Origin: Calditrichia bacterium
GTDB taxonomy: Bacteria > Calditrichota > Calditrichia > Calditrichales > Calditrichaceae
NCBI GenBank assembly: GCA_027039465.1
Contig: JALWEA010000259.1
Location: 1-12,231, forward strand
Reading direction: 5' to 3'
DNA: 12,231 nt
Part shown: positions 4,581 through 12,231 of the stretch, piece after piece
Numbering within the stretch: position 1 is the stretch's first letter
Layout of the letters: each line of letters starts with the position of its first letter
Notes under the pieces: generated by a model
What the model was told of the DNA's origin: nothing
Database searches by the model: none
The model's input: the letters and a program-made list of their open reading frames with translations, nothing else
Translations under genes and position numbers: made by a program

Positions 4581-7163
4581 ATGTCTAAACCAAAAATCCG
4601 AGGGCACATAATGAAATCCTATCAAACCAAAGAAGAAATTGCTTTGGCTTCATCTCTTTTTAATCGTTTTTTAAGAACCCTACCTCCTGAAGCGCAGACA
4701 ATTTTTATCACCCATCCCGAGTTAGTTCGCATTTTTTCACAGCAACTGCCAACGGTCGTTGACAAGGAAGTTTTTCAAAATATTTCGGGTTTGGAGCTTC
4801 TTAAAGGGAAAGATATCACCATAGAAATAAAATCGGAATCCGAAACTATCCGCATACCTATGAATGGTTTTCGTCTTTTCCATGAACCCCAAAAGAATAT
4901 TTTCGGAATAATCTCGATTCAGCATGATGAAACTCTGGATCAACCGAATCTTGGAAAAGATCAATCAACTGAAATTCAACCAAAAAGTGAGGCCAAATGG
5001 CAAAAATATTTTACCGCTATCAATCAGCTAACCGAAAAATTGTATTTAAGTAAAAGTTTTGATGAAATCGGAGTGGCCATTGCCAAGGGTTTACATAAAC
5101 TCTTTGATTACGATGTTTATCAAATTTATCATGTGGACGAACAAGGCCATTTTTTGGTTCCCATTCAATCGGAATCTTCATACCAAAAGAACAAATATAT
5201 TTCTAATGAACCCATTTCTGTTAATAAAGGTATCATCGGAAAGATTTTCCGTACCCAAAAGCCTATGCTTTGCAGTAATGTAAGAACGCATCCCGATGTT
5301 TACTATTTGTCCGGTGAAGTTCCGGTTGATGAATCTTTAATGGGCGCTCCGCTAATTGTAAATGACAAACCGGTGGGCGTATTGGTTCTTATTAAACAAG
5401 GTGTAAATCAGTTTACCGTTAACCAGTTTCACTTGTTCTCCATTGCCGCAAGGCAAGCCGCCATTGCCATTGAAAATGTCCGCTTGATTGAAGAAGAACG
5501 CAAAATGCGCGAACTGGCCGAAAAGGCCAATCAATTTAAAAGCGAATTTTTAGCAAATATGAGCCATGAAATCCGTACCCCCATGAACGCTGTTATCGGT
5601 TTAACCGAATTAACACTCGGAACGGAGCTTACCGAAGAACAGCGTGATTTCTTAACAACGATCAAAGAAAGTGCTTACGGTTTGCTAACTTTAATTAATG
5701 ATATTCTCGATTTCTCCAAAATTGAAGCGGGCAAACTTGACTTATCGGAAGAAGAATTCGATTTACGTACAATGGTTGAAACAACAATAGAAGGCTTGGC
5801 CGCCAAGGCTTACGAAAAAGACCTAGAGTTGGCGGTTTATATCGACCCGGAAATTCCGTCGAATGTCATCGGAGATCCGGGACGATTGCGTCAAATTATT
5901 ACCAATTTGGTGGGCAATGCGCTCAAATTTACGCATGAAGGTGAAATTGTTTTACAGGTTAATTTGAACTCCATTGCGGAAGATCAATTGGATTTGTTGT
6001 TTTCCGTTCGGGATACGGGCATAGGTATTCCCAAAGACAAACAAGATTTAATCTTTAAGGAATTCACTCAAGCCGACGGCTCCACTACACGCAAATACGG
6101 CGGTACCGGACTTGGGCTTTCCATCTCACGTAAATTATCCAAAATGATGGGGGGCAATTTATGGGTGGAAAGCGAGGAAGGAAAAGGAAGTACCTTTTTC
6201 TTTAATGTGATTCTTAAACCATCCAAGAACAAACGCAAACCAAAAATTTTGGATCTCAGCGAAATCGAGGATTTGCATATTTTAATTGTGGATGATAATA
6301 AAACCAACCGGTTCATTTTAAATCAAATTTTGACGAATTGGGGATTCAGGCCCGAAGAATGTTCCAATGGTAAAGCGGCTATCAATAAATTAAAAGAAGC
6401 CGTCCAAAAGAAAGATCCTTTCCCGATTGTCCTGCTGGATATGCAAATGCCCGAAATGGACGGAGAGGAAACCGCCAAGCGTATTTTGAGTGATCCGGAA
6501 ATCAATGACACCGATATTATCATTCTCACATCCTTGGGCCAACGCGGTGATGCTTCTTATTTGAAACAATTGGGTTGTAAAGCATATTTGGTGAAACCGG
6601 TTAAGCAATCGCATCTTTTTAATACTATCGTAAATGTACTTCAGATGAAAAAGGAAAAAGCCGAGCCTGACAAGTCGGAAGAAAGCAGCGAACCCGAAAT
6701 TATTACCGCCCACACCATCGAAGAACAAATGCGTAACGGCGTACGAATTTTGTTAGCGGAAGACAATTTGATTAACCAAAAGGTAGCGTTGAAAATTCTG
6801 CAAAAGCGAAATTATTCCGTAGACGTTGTAAACAACGGCAAAGAAGCGGTGAAAGCCGCATTGCGCCAGCACTATGATATCATTTTAATGGATGTCCAGA
6901 TGCCGGTAATGGACGGCTACGAGGCCACACAAAAGCTTCGCGCCAAGCTGAGTCCCAAGGAGCACATTCCCATTATTGCCATGACCGCCCATGCCATGAA
7001 AGGTGATCGGGAAAAGTGCCTGTTGGCCGGAATGGACGACTATATTTCCAAACCTATTAAACCGGACGATTTGTACGCCATGCTGGAAAAGTGGATCAAT
7101 AAAATTCAAAATGACAAAGAGGCGGTCAAACTAAATGTGAAGGCACCGGTTACTTCGTCCTAA
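4581..7163 (+). CDS. Soluble hybrid histidine kinase: GAF-HisKA-HATPase-REC-REC
   Basis: This is an 860-residue sensor kinase without signal peptide or membrane segment, so it should sense a cytoplasmic cue. Residues 1-145 are not clearly assignable; the end (IFGIISIQHD) could be a degenerate PAS. A GAF domain follows at about 150-305, then a short helical linker. HisKA has the phosphorylated H329 in FLANMSHEIRTPMNAVIG. HATPase has an N-box with N442 and N446 (NLVGNALKFT), then DTGIGIP and GGTGLGLSIS. Receiver 1 has D620 (LLDMQMPEMDG) and receiver 2 has D771 (LMDVQMPVMDG), each with its KP lysine. The layout resembles BarA-type kinases but lacks HAMP and HPt, so phosphate must leave through a separate HPt protein. 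A second in-frame ATG at 4611 has GAGG seven bases upstream and may be the true start. The 3' end overlaps the convergent deacetylase gene by 14 bp. Confidence 0.93.
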   Translation: MSKPKIRGHIMKSYQTKEEIALASSLFNRFLRTLPPEAQTIFITHPELVRIFSQQLPTVVDKEVFQNISGLELLKGKDITIEIKSESETIRIPMNGFRLFHEPQKNIFGIISIQHDETLDQPNLGKDQSTEIQPKSEAKWQKYFTAINQLTEKLYLSKSFDEIGVAIAKGLHKLFDYDVYQIYHVDEQGHFLVPIQSESSYQKNKYISNEPISVNKGIIGKIFRTQKPMLCSNVRTHPDVYYLSGEVPVDESLMGAPLIVNDKPVGVLVLIKQGVNQFTVNQFHLFSIAARQAAIAIENVRLIEEERKMRELAEKANQFKSEFLANMSHEIRTPMNAVIGLTELTLGTELTEEQRDFLTTIKESAYGLLTLINDILDFSKIEAGKLDLSEEEFDLRTMVETTIEGLAAKAYEKDLELAVYIDPEIPSNVIGDPGRLRQIITNLVGNALKFTHEGEIVLQVNLNSIAEDQLDLLFSVRDTGIGIPKDKQDLIFKEFTQADGSTTRKYGGTGLGLSISRKLSKMMGGNLWVESEEGKGSTFFFNVILKPSKNKRKPKILDLSEIEDLHILIVDDNKTNRFILNQILTNWGFRPEECSNGKAAINKLKEAVQKKDPFPIVLLDMQMPEMDGEETAKRILSDPEINDTDIIILTSLGQRGDASYLKQLGCKAYLVKPVKQSHLFNTIVNVLQMKKEKAEPDKSEESSEPEIITAHTIEEQMRNGVRILLAEDNLINQKVALKILQKRNYSVDVVNNGKEAVKAALRQHYDIILMDVQMPVMDGYEATQKLRAKLSPKEHIPIIAMTAHAMKGDREKCLLAGMDDYISKPIKPDDLYAMLEKWINKIQNDKEAVKLNVKAPVTSS

Positions 7164-7938
7164 ACCATTTTTGCCAAAGCACGGTGGCTAAGCTTCCTTT
7201 TTGAATCAGCCAATCACGGTAGGCAAAAAACGAATGAAATTGTTTCCGAAGCTTTAATTCCACTGCTTTGCGCGAATCCATGCGATAGATATTCAGACGG
7301 CGTAAAGCCAAGGGATTGTAACCGTTCCATTGACCCGCCCGGAAAAAGATAGCTGTCACGCCGAATCGATACCCGCTTTTCTTTGCGAATTGTAAAACAG
7401 GAATATTAAATCTTCCAAACGGATAACTGATCGAATATACCGTATCGGAAAGTATCGCTTCAAGTTTTGCCTTACTTGTCTCCAATTCCTTTCGGGCCTC
7501 ATCAAGCTTCATATCCGTTAATGAACGATGAGAGCAACCGTGCGAGCCGATTTCAAATCCTTGTCGATGTAAAAAGCGCAAATCATCTTGCGAAAGATGG
7601 CCAAAACGCATGCCCGCAAACTGGACATCCCAATCATTGGTTTTACCGATAAAATCCGTTGGCATGTAAACAACCCCCTTAAAACCGAATTTTTCCATTA
7701 ACGGATAAGCATTTTCAAGAACGGATTGGTAACCGTCATCAAAGGTCAGAATGACGGGCTTGGGAGGCAATGATCTTTCCAAAGCGAGATCGCGGAAAGT
7801 AATTGTTTGATAGCCTAAGTCGACCAAGACGGTCAGATCATTTTGGAAATCACGGGGTTTTCGGCTTGTAATGCCGATATCGGATTGATCGGAAATTTTA
7901 TGGTAATTGATAATCGGAATGTTAAGAACCGAAGACAT
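7150..7938 (-). CDS. NodB-domain polysaccharide deacetylase family protein
   Basis: The 262-residue protein belongs to carbohydrate esterase family 4, whose members remove N- or O-acetyl groups from polysaccharides such as peptidoglycan or poly-N-acetylglucosamine. Motif 1 is TFDDGY with D67-D68, motif 2 is SHGCSH with metal ligands H133 and H137, and motif 3 is SYPFGRF near 171. The N-terminal PIINYHKI segment is typical of PgaB/IcaB-like deacetylases. The metal site looks intact. No signal peptide, lipobox or membrane helix is visible, which is odd for an enzyme expected to act on the envelope. Either it acts in the cytoplasm on a precursor or its export is not recognisable. It is the last gene of the pnp operon, starting three bases after the preceding stop, so it is probably translated by coupling. 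The true substrate is unknown. Confidence 0.9.
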   Translation of the reverse strand: MSSVLNIPIINYHKISDQSDIGITSRKPRDFQNDLTVLVDLGYQTITFRDLALERSLPPKPVILTFDDGYQSVLENAYPLMEKFGFKGVVYMPTDFIGKTNDWDVQFAGMRFGHLSQDDLRFLHRQGFEIGSHGCSHRSLTDMKLDEARKELETSKAKLEAILSDTVYSISYPFGRFNIPVLQFAKKSGYRFGVTAIFFRAGQWNGYNPLALRRLNIYRMDSRKAVELKLRKQFHSFFAYRDWLIQKGSLATVLWQKWFRTK

Positions 7939-7941
7939 TGC

Positions 7942-9066
7942 TTAAAGATTCATCTCTAAAAGTTCGAAAATATTGTAAAAGTCTTGTCCGTGATAGTCCG
8001 CCACCAAACGATTGGTGATTTTACCTTTGTAAATTCCCACGGCGGGTAACAGGCCAGGCTCTTCCAATAAAGCTTCTTTTAAACCCTTAAGCGCCAACAA
8101 CTTAACGTACGGAATCAGCTTTTTGGTCAATACCCGGCTTGCGGTCTGAGGAACCAATGCGGCGATATTGGGCACACAATAATGCACCACGCCATCCACC
8201 ACAAATGAGGGTTGGTCGTGATTTGTGGCATGCGATGTTTCCACCACGCTGGAAAGCGCCACGGACACATCGATCAGCACACTGCCCTTCTCCATCAATT
8301 GAACCTGTTTGCGGGTAATTTTCACATCGAATTCTTTTTTCAACGAATGAACGGCCACGATAAAAACATCGGTTTGCGGTAAAAGTTTTTCCAACAACTC
8401 TTCGGAAAAAGGTTGCACATTTGCAGGCGCCAATTCTTTTTTTAACTGATCTAATTTTTCGGGCTTCAAAGTGAGCAGGTTAACGTTCACCCCCATATCG
8501 GTAGCCGTTTTGCTAGCCGAACGACCGACCGTTCCAGCGCCCAGGATGGTTAACGTTGCCGGTTTGCTTACTTCCGTTCCGGTGAGTAAAATGCCTTTGC
8601 CCCCTTCGGGCGGCGTTAATAACATGGCAGCCAGAAAGATGGACATTTTTCCTGCGACTTCACTAACTCCGCTTAAAACGGGATAACGTCCCTGCTCGTC
8701 CTGCAACAGTTCGGCCGCAATAAATGTGCTTTTGGTATTTAGCAGGCTCAAAATCCGATCGGTCTGATGCGTTAAATTCATAAAGGAAAGCAAAATATGC
8801 TTTTCCGTCAACAGCTCAAATTGAACGGGATGCGGCGGTTGAACTTGAATGATCAGTTGGGCTTTTTCAAACACCTTTTCCATGGTGGGCAGCAGCTTGC
8901 CGCCGGCGCGTTCATATTGCAAATCGGGAAAGCCTGCTTTTTCACCCACACCCTGTTCCACAAACACCGTTAAACCGTTGCGCACCAACACGCCCACACC
9001 TTCCGGAGTTAGCATGACACGGCCTTCGTACGGTTTAATTTCTTTTATGAGTCCGACATTAAGCAT
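7942..9066 (-). CDS. Alanine dehydrogenase/PntA-family protein with altered active site
   Basis: The 374-residue protein has the length and fold pattern of alanine dehydrogenase throughout: an N-terminal RVMLTPEGV stretch with R16, SEVAGK at 135-140, the nucleotide-binding GAGTVG at 176-181, and the C-terminal VHYCVPNIAALVPQTAS region. By eye alignment to the Mycobacterium tuberculosis enzyme, only R15 of the substrate-site residues is kept (R16 here). K75 becomes Q76 (IIQVQPP), H96 becomes N97 (SFMNLT) and D270 becomes A270 (IDVSVA). D198, which holds the NAD ribose, becomes T199. It may therefore not make pyruvate from alanine; it could be a non-catalytic relative or have another substrate. 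Frame and length are intact, so it is not a decayed gene. The start overlaps the M16 stop by 8 bp and the deacetylase follows after 3 bp. Family confidence is high; function is uncertain. Confidence 0.85.
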   Translation of the reverse strand: MLNVGLIKEIKPYEGRVMLTPEGVGVLVRNGLTVFVEQGVGEKAGFPDLQYERAGGKLLPTMEKVFEKAQLIIQVQPPHPVQFELLTEKHILLSFMNLTHQTDRILSLLNTKSTFIAAELLQDEQGRYPVLSGVSEVAGKMSIFLAAMLLTPPEGGKGILLTGTEVSKPATLTILGAGTVGRSASKTATDMGVNVNLLTLKPEKLDQLKKELAPANVQPFSEELLEKLLPQTDVFIVAVHSLKKEFDVKITRKQVQLMEKGSVLIDVSVALSSVVETSHATNHDQPSFVVDGVVHYCVPNIAALVPQTASRVLTKKLIPYVKLLALKGLKEALLEEPGLLPAVGIYKGKITNRLVADYHGQDFYNIFELLEMNL

Positions 9067-10291
9067 CTGGTACCATCTGAATTATGTTAAACTGATCCAT
9101 ATTAAAAAGATTTTTTGCCAAATCCAAGAGTTTTTGCGCATTTATTTTATCCACATTACGAATTGTTTCAGGAATCGAGATTTGGCGGCCGAAATAAATT
9201 TCATTCTTGGCAAGGCGCGACATGCGGTGCGAGGTGTTTTCCAATCCTAAAAGTAAACTACCCTTCAATTGATCCTTAATACGCCTGACGTCGCTTTCCC
9301 GAATCGGATTCTCGGTAATTCTTTGCATTTCCTTTAATAACAAATCGACGGCTTTCTTACGTTTGCGCCCGTCGGTTCCCACATACACACTGAAAATACC
9401 CGTATCCTTAAAAAAATCAACGGCGGAATAAACCGTGTAGGCCAAACCATGATGTTCGCGAAGCGATTGAAATAAGCGGGAACTCATTCCCGCGCCCAGG
9501 TACGAATTTAATGCCGCCATCTCGTAACGTTCGGGAGCGGCATAAGGCACACTATCGATTCCGACTAAAATATGCGCCTGATTGAACGTTTCTGGAATAT
9601 CCACCGAAATGCCGTGTGCGGGTTGCGGTCGATGCAGACGTCGCAGTTTGGGCGCCTGACCGCAGCGGAATTGCTTTTCAACCAGATGCACCAACTTTTC
9701 ATGATCCAAATTACCGGCAGCGGAAACAACCATATTGGATGGCGTGTAATAGGCCTTCCAAAAATCCAAAACATCATCCCGGGTTAAAGCCGAAAGCGAT
9801 TCCGGTGTTCCTAAAATCGGGAAACCCAAAGGGTGATGCGGAAACAATTTTTCCTGAAACACATCGTAGATGTATTCCTCGGGCGTATCCTTTACCGCAC
9901 TGATTTCTTCCAGGACAACTTCTTTTTCTTTCTCAATATCCTTTTCGCGAAATAACGGATGGCAGACCAAATCGGCTAAAACATTTACGCAGTTAGCGAG
10001 ATGGTTATCCAGGGCAACGGCGTAATAATTGGTTAATTCCTTACTAGTGTAAGCATTTAAATTTCCGCCAAGGTCTTCCAGCGAGCGGGCAATTTGCAAT
10101 GCGGTTCGTTTTTCGGTGCCTTTAAATACAAGATGTTCAATGAAATGGGCCACGCCGTTATTCTTTTTATGTTCATAGCGCGACCCGGTTTTTATCCATA
10201 CGCCCACAGAAACGGACATCACCGTAGTCATGCGTTCGCTTACTACGGTGAGTCCATTGGAAAGAGTGGTTTTTTGTATGTTTTGGTTCAT
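9059..10291 (-). CDS. M16-family zinc metallopeptidase (MlpA/mitochondrial processing peptidase-like)
   Basis: The 410-residue protein is a single-chain M16 peptidase of the size of bacterial MPP-like enzymes. The inverted zinc motif HxxEH is intact: H49, E52, H53 in HFIEHLVFKGT, with the distal glutamate at about E129 (EVVLEEI). The second half has the FQSLREHHGLAYTVYS segment with the R/Y pair that completes the active site in this family. It is therefore likely to be catalytically competent, probably as a dimer, degrading or processing peptides. No signal peptide is visible. It starts 10 bp after the pnp stop and its end overlaps the dehydrogenase-like gene by 8 bp. Its own ribosome binding site is very weak, which suggests coupled translation from pnp. 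Bacillus subtilis also keeps an M16 gene close downstream of pnp. Confidence 0.94.
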   Translation of the reverse strand: MNQNIQKTTLSNGLTVVSERMTTVMSVSVGVWIKTGSRYEHKKNNGVAHFIEHLVFKGTEKRTALQIARSLEDLGGNLNAYTSKELTNYYAVALDNHLANCVNVLADLVCHPLFREKDIEKEKEVVLEEISAVKDTPEEYIYDVFQEKLFPHHPLGFPILGTPESLSALTRDDVLDFWKAYYTPSNMVVSAAGNLDHEKLVHLVEKQFRCGQAPKLRRLHRPQPAHGISVDIPETFNQAHILVGIDSVPYAAPERYEMAALNSYLGAGMSSRLFQSLREHHGLAYTVYSAVDFFKDTGIFSVYVGTDGRKRKKAVDLLLKEMQRITENPIRESDVRRIKDQLKGSLLLGLENTSHRMSRLAKNEIYFGRQISIPETIRNVDKINAQKLLDLAKNLFNMDQFNIIQMVPDA

Positions 10292-10301
10292 AAATTCGGA
10301 A

Positions 10302-12231
10302 TTAGAATTTTTTCTTGTAAGTCGGCTTCTGCTGTTTCATTTTGCGGCGTAAGAAGGCTTTACGACTTAAGGCCACTTTACCGTTCGGCTCAACGCGCAG
10401 CACAACCACATCAATTTCATCGCCTTCCTTAACCACATCCGAAACCCGATGCGTCCGTTCCGTATCCAGTTCCGAAATATGCACCATGCCTTCGCGTCCG
10501 GGCAGGAATTCAACAAAAGCGCCGAAATCCTTCACGCTCTTTACGATGCCGCGGTAAGCTTTACCTACAACCGGTTCTTCCACCATGGATTCGATCAGCT
10601 TTTTAGCCTTCAATGCTACTTCCGTATCCGGCGAGGCAATGGTTACTTTTCCGGTTTCGTCGATATTGATATCCAATTCATCGGCGGCTTTATCAATAAT
10701 TCCGCGAATGGTCTTCCCGCCCGGGCCGATAATCAAACCGATTTTATCCACAGGAATCTGAACTTCGATAATCTTCGGAGCCCATTTGCTGATTTCCGGT
10801 CTCGGTTTATCGATGGCCTCGTTCATTTTTTGCATGATATGCTGACGACCTTCGCGGGCCTGTTCCAGCGCAGCAGCCATGATTTCTTCGGAAATTCCGT
10901 CAATTTTAATATCCATTTGTACGGCGGTAATTCCTTTTTCGGTACCGGCCACTTTAAAATCCATGTCGCCCAAATGATCTTCGTCGCCTAAAATATCGGA
11001 CAGGATGGCGATTTCGTCGCCTTCTTTGATCAGCCCCATGGCAATTCCGGCCACGGCGCCTTTGGTCGGTACACCGGCAGCCATCAAAGCCATGGAACCG
11101 GCACAGACCGTAGCCATGGATGACGAACCGTTCGATTCCAAAATTTCGGAAACGACACGAATAGTGTAAGGAAATTTTTCCGCGGGAGGAATAACCGGTT
11201 TTAAGGCACGTTCGGCCAAATTACCGTGCCCGATTTCCCGACGGCTTACGCCGCGGATCGGTTTGGCTTCGCCGGTACAAAAAGGCGGAAAATTGTAATG
11301 TAACAGATAACGTTTACTGGATTCGCCTTCAAGCGCTTCCACAATCTGCTCGTCCGACTTGGTACCTAAAGTTACCACACCCAAAGCCTGCGTTTGCCCG
11401 CGTGTAAACAAAGCCGAGCCATGCGTACGAGGCAATAAATCCACTTCGCAACTGATCGGCCGAATATCCCGTGTACCGCGGCCATCCAAACGCACTTTGT
11501 CCTTGATAATCATTTGGCGCATGATGTCTTTTTCCGCCTCATGCAAAATGCTTTTGATCAAAGGTGCGGATTCGGGAAATTCTTCTTCCAATTCGGCAAC
11601 AATCTCTTCGCGAATGTTTTTTAATGCTCTGGAACGTTCCCTTTTGTCTTTAATGCCGATGGCTTCTTTAACACGTTCATCCCCAAGCGCATGTACTTTT
11701 TCTTCCAGGCCTTCCGGTATTTCGAGCGGCGGAATTTCGCGTTTGGGAATATTTGCTTCTTCGGCCATTTCCCGTTGCAATTGAACCAATGTACGGATGG
11801 CTTCATGCGCTTTGGAAATCGCTTCCAGCAAATCGCTTTCCGGTACTTCTTTGGCCTCGCCTTCGACCATCATAATCGAGCTTTCGGAACCGGCTACCAC
11901 CAATTCCAATGTTGCTTCTTCAATTTGTTTGATGGTCGGATTAATCACGTATTCCCCGTTTACTTTGGCCACGCGCACGGTTGCAATCGGGCCGTTAAAG
12001 GGAATATCGGACAGCATCAAAGCCACCGATGCGCCTAATCCGGCAAGTACATCGGCATCGTTTTCACGATCCATGGACAGTACCGAGGCAATGATTTGTG
12101 TTTCGTAGAAAAAATTATCCGGGAACAAAGGGCGAATCGGCCGGTCGATTAAGCGTGCGGAAAGAATCTCCTTTTCGCTAGGCCGACCTTCGCGTTTGAT
12201 AAACCCACCGGGAATTTTTCCGGCGGAGAAC
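10302..12231 (-). CDS. pnp: Polyribonucleotide nucleotidyltransferase (PNPase), 5' end beyond the window
   Basis: PNPase degrades RNA 3' to 5' with phosphate and is a trimeric core of bacterial RNA decay. The frame stays open to the right edge, and the first visible residues (FSAGKIPGGFIKREGRPSEK, then RLIDRPIRPLF) are a PNPase signature of the first RNase PH domain, so roughly 60 N-terminal residues are missing. A TTG at 12128 is not a start: it encodes the L of RPLF. After the helical middle domain come the second RNase PH domain with FPPFCTGEAKPIRGVSRRE, SNGSSSMATVCAGS and the acidic DILGDEDHLGDMDFK. A KH domain (IGLIIGPGGKTIRGI) and an S1 domain (GIVKSVKDFGAFVEF) follow, and the protein ends KKKF. 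All domains appear intact. It is the first visible gene of the operon; rpsO often precedes pnp and may lie to the right. Confidence 0.98.
   Translation of the reverse strand, partial: FSAGKIPGGFIKREGRPSEKEILSARLIDRPIRPLFPDNFFYETQIIASVLSMDRENDADVLAGLGASVALMLSDIPFNGPIATVRVAKVNGEYVINPTIKQIEEATLELVVAGSESSIMMVEGEAKEVPESDLLEAISKAHEAIRTLVQLQREMAEEANIPKREIPPLEIPEGLEEKVHALGDERVKEAIGIKDKRERSRALKNIREEIVAELEEEFPESAPLIKSILHEAEKDIMRQMIIKDKVRLDGRGTRDIRPISCEVDLLPRTHGSALFTRGQTQALGVVTLGTKSDEQIVEALEGESSKRYLLHYNFPPFCTGEAKPIRGVSRREIGHGNLAERALKPVIPPAEKFPYTIRVVSEILESNGSSSMATVCAGSMALMAAGVPTKGAVAGIAMGLIKEGDEIAILSDILGDEDHLGDMDFKVAGTEKGITAVQMDIKIDGISEEIMAAALEQAREGRQHIMQKMNEAIDKPRPEISKWAPKIIEVQIPVDKIGLIIGPGGKTIRGIIDKAADELDINIDETGKVTIASPDTEVALKAKKLIESMVEEPVVGKAYRGIVKSVKDFGAFVEFLPGREGMVHISELDTERTHRVSDVVKEGDEIDVVVLRVEPNGKVALSRKAFLRRKMKQQKPTYKKKF

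Noticed and set aside
7164..7200. Possible terminator just after the hybrid kinase
   Set aside because: GCCA/TGGC can pair, but the stem is only four bases and no T-run follows directly.
9147..9155. Perfect DnaA box TTATCCACA inside the M16 peptidase gene
   Set aside because: It is an isolated match in coding sequence without neighbouring boxes or an A+T-rich region, so it is probably incidental.
10744..10752. Perfect DnaA box TTATCCACA inside pnp
   Set aside because: On the coding strand GTGGATAAA simply encodes the VDK of the KH domain; no cluster surrounds it.
10449..10991. Plus-strand open frame of 180 codons opposite pnp
   Set aside because: It is a shadow of the highly conserved PNPase coding sequence, with low-complexity, F- and H-rich composition typical of antisense frames.

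Overview
The window is ordinary bacterial chromosome, dense in genes and moderately A+T-rich. It contains a dnaA gene preceded by a probable replication-origin region, two signal-transduction genes, a DNA-repair gene and a tight operon led by pnp. The genes point to a free-living bacterium. I see no transposase, integrase, phage gene, CRISPR array, tRNA or rRNA. The phylum cannot be fixed from sequence alone. The solitary dnaA (not followed by dnaN) and the general look of the proteins would fit a Calditrichota or other FCB-group lineage, but that is a low-confidence inference.

Left part (1-1734). A possible gene start runs off the left edge on the minus strand. Next comes a minus-strand tandem universal stress protein. 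A roughly 320-bp divergent control region follows, with one good promoter facing each way. A plus-strand single-domain response regulator completes this part.

Origin part (1735-3630). About 430 bp without a gene hold a parS-like palindrome, a very A+T-rich stretch, two perfect DnaA boxes, one near-perfect box and two inverted repeats. One perfect box sits just upstream of the chosen dnaA start codon. dnaA follows and ends in a strong hairpin terminator shared with the convergent nfo gene (endonuclease IV).

Middle (4470-7163). A short divergent spacer separates nfo from a large soluble hybrid histidine kinase (GAF, HisKA, HATPase, two receivers, no HPt). Its 3' end overlaps the convergent deacetylase gene by 14 bp.

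Right part (7150-12231), read right to left. pnp (5' end cut by the window edge), an M16 zinc peptidase, an alanine-dehydrogenase-like gene and a NodB-type deacetylase are packed with gaps of 10, -8 and 3 bp, so they are very probably one operon. A pnp/deacetylase/M16 neighbourhood is also known from Bacillus, in another order and without the dehydrogenase-like gene. That gene's product has a normal fold signature but, by eye alignment, lacks three of the four polar catalytic residues of alanine dehydrogenase. It is the most unusual protein here. The other point most worth following up is the compact dnaA-linked origin with an adjacent parS-like site.
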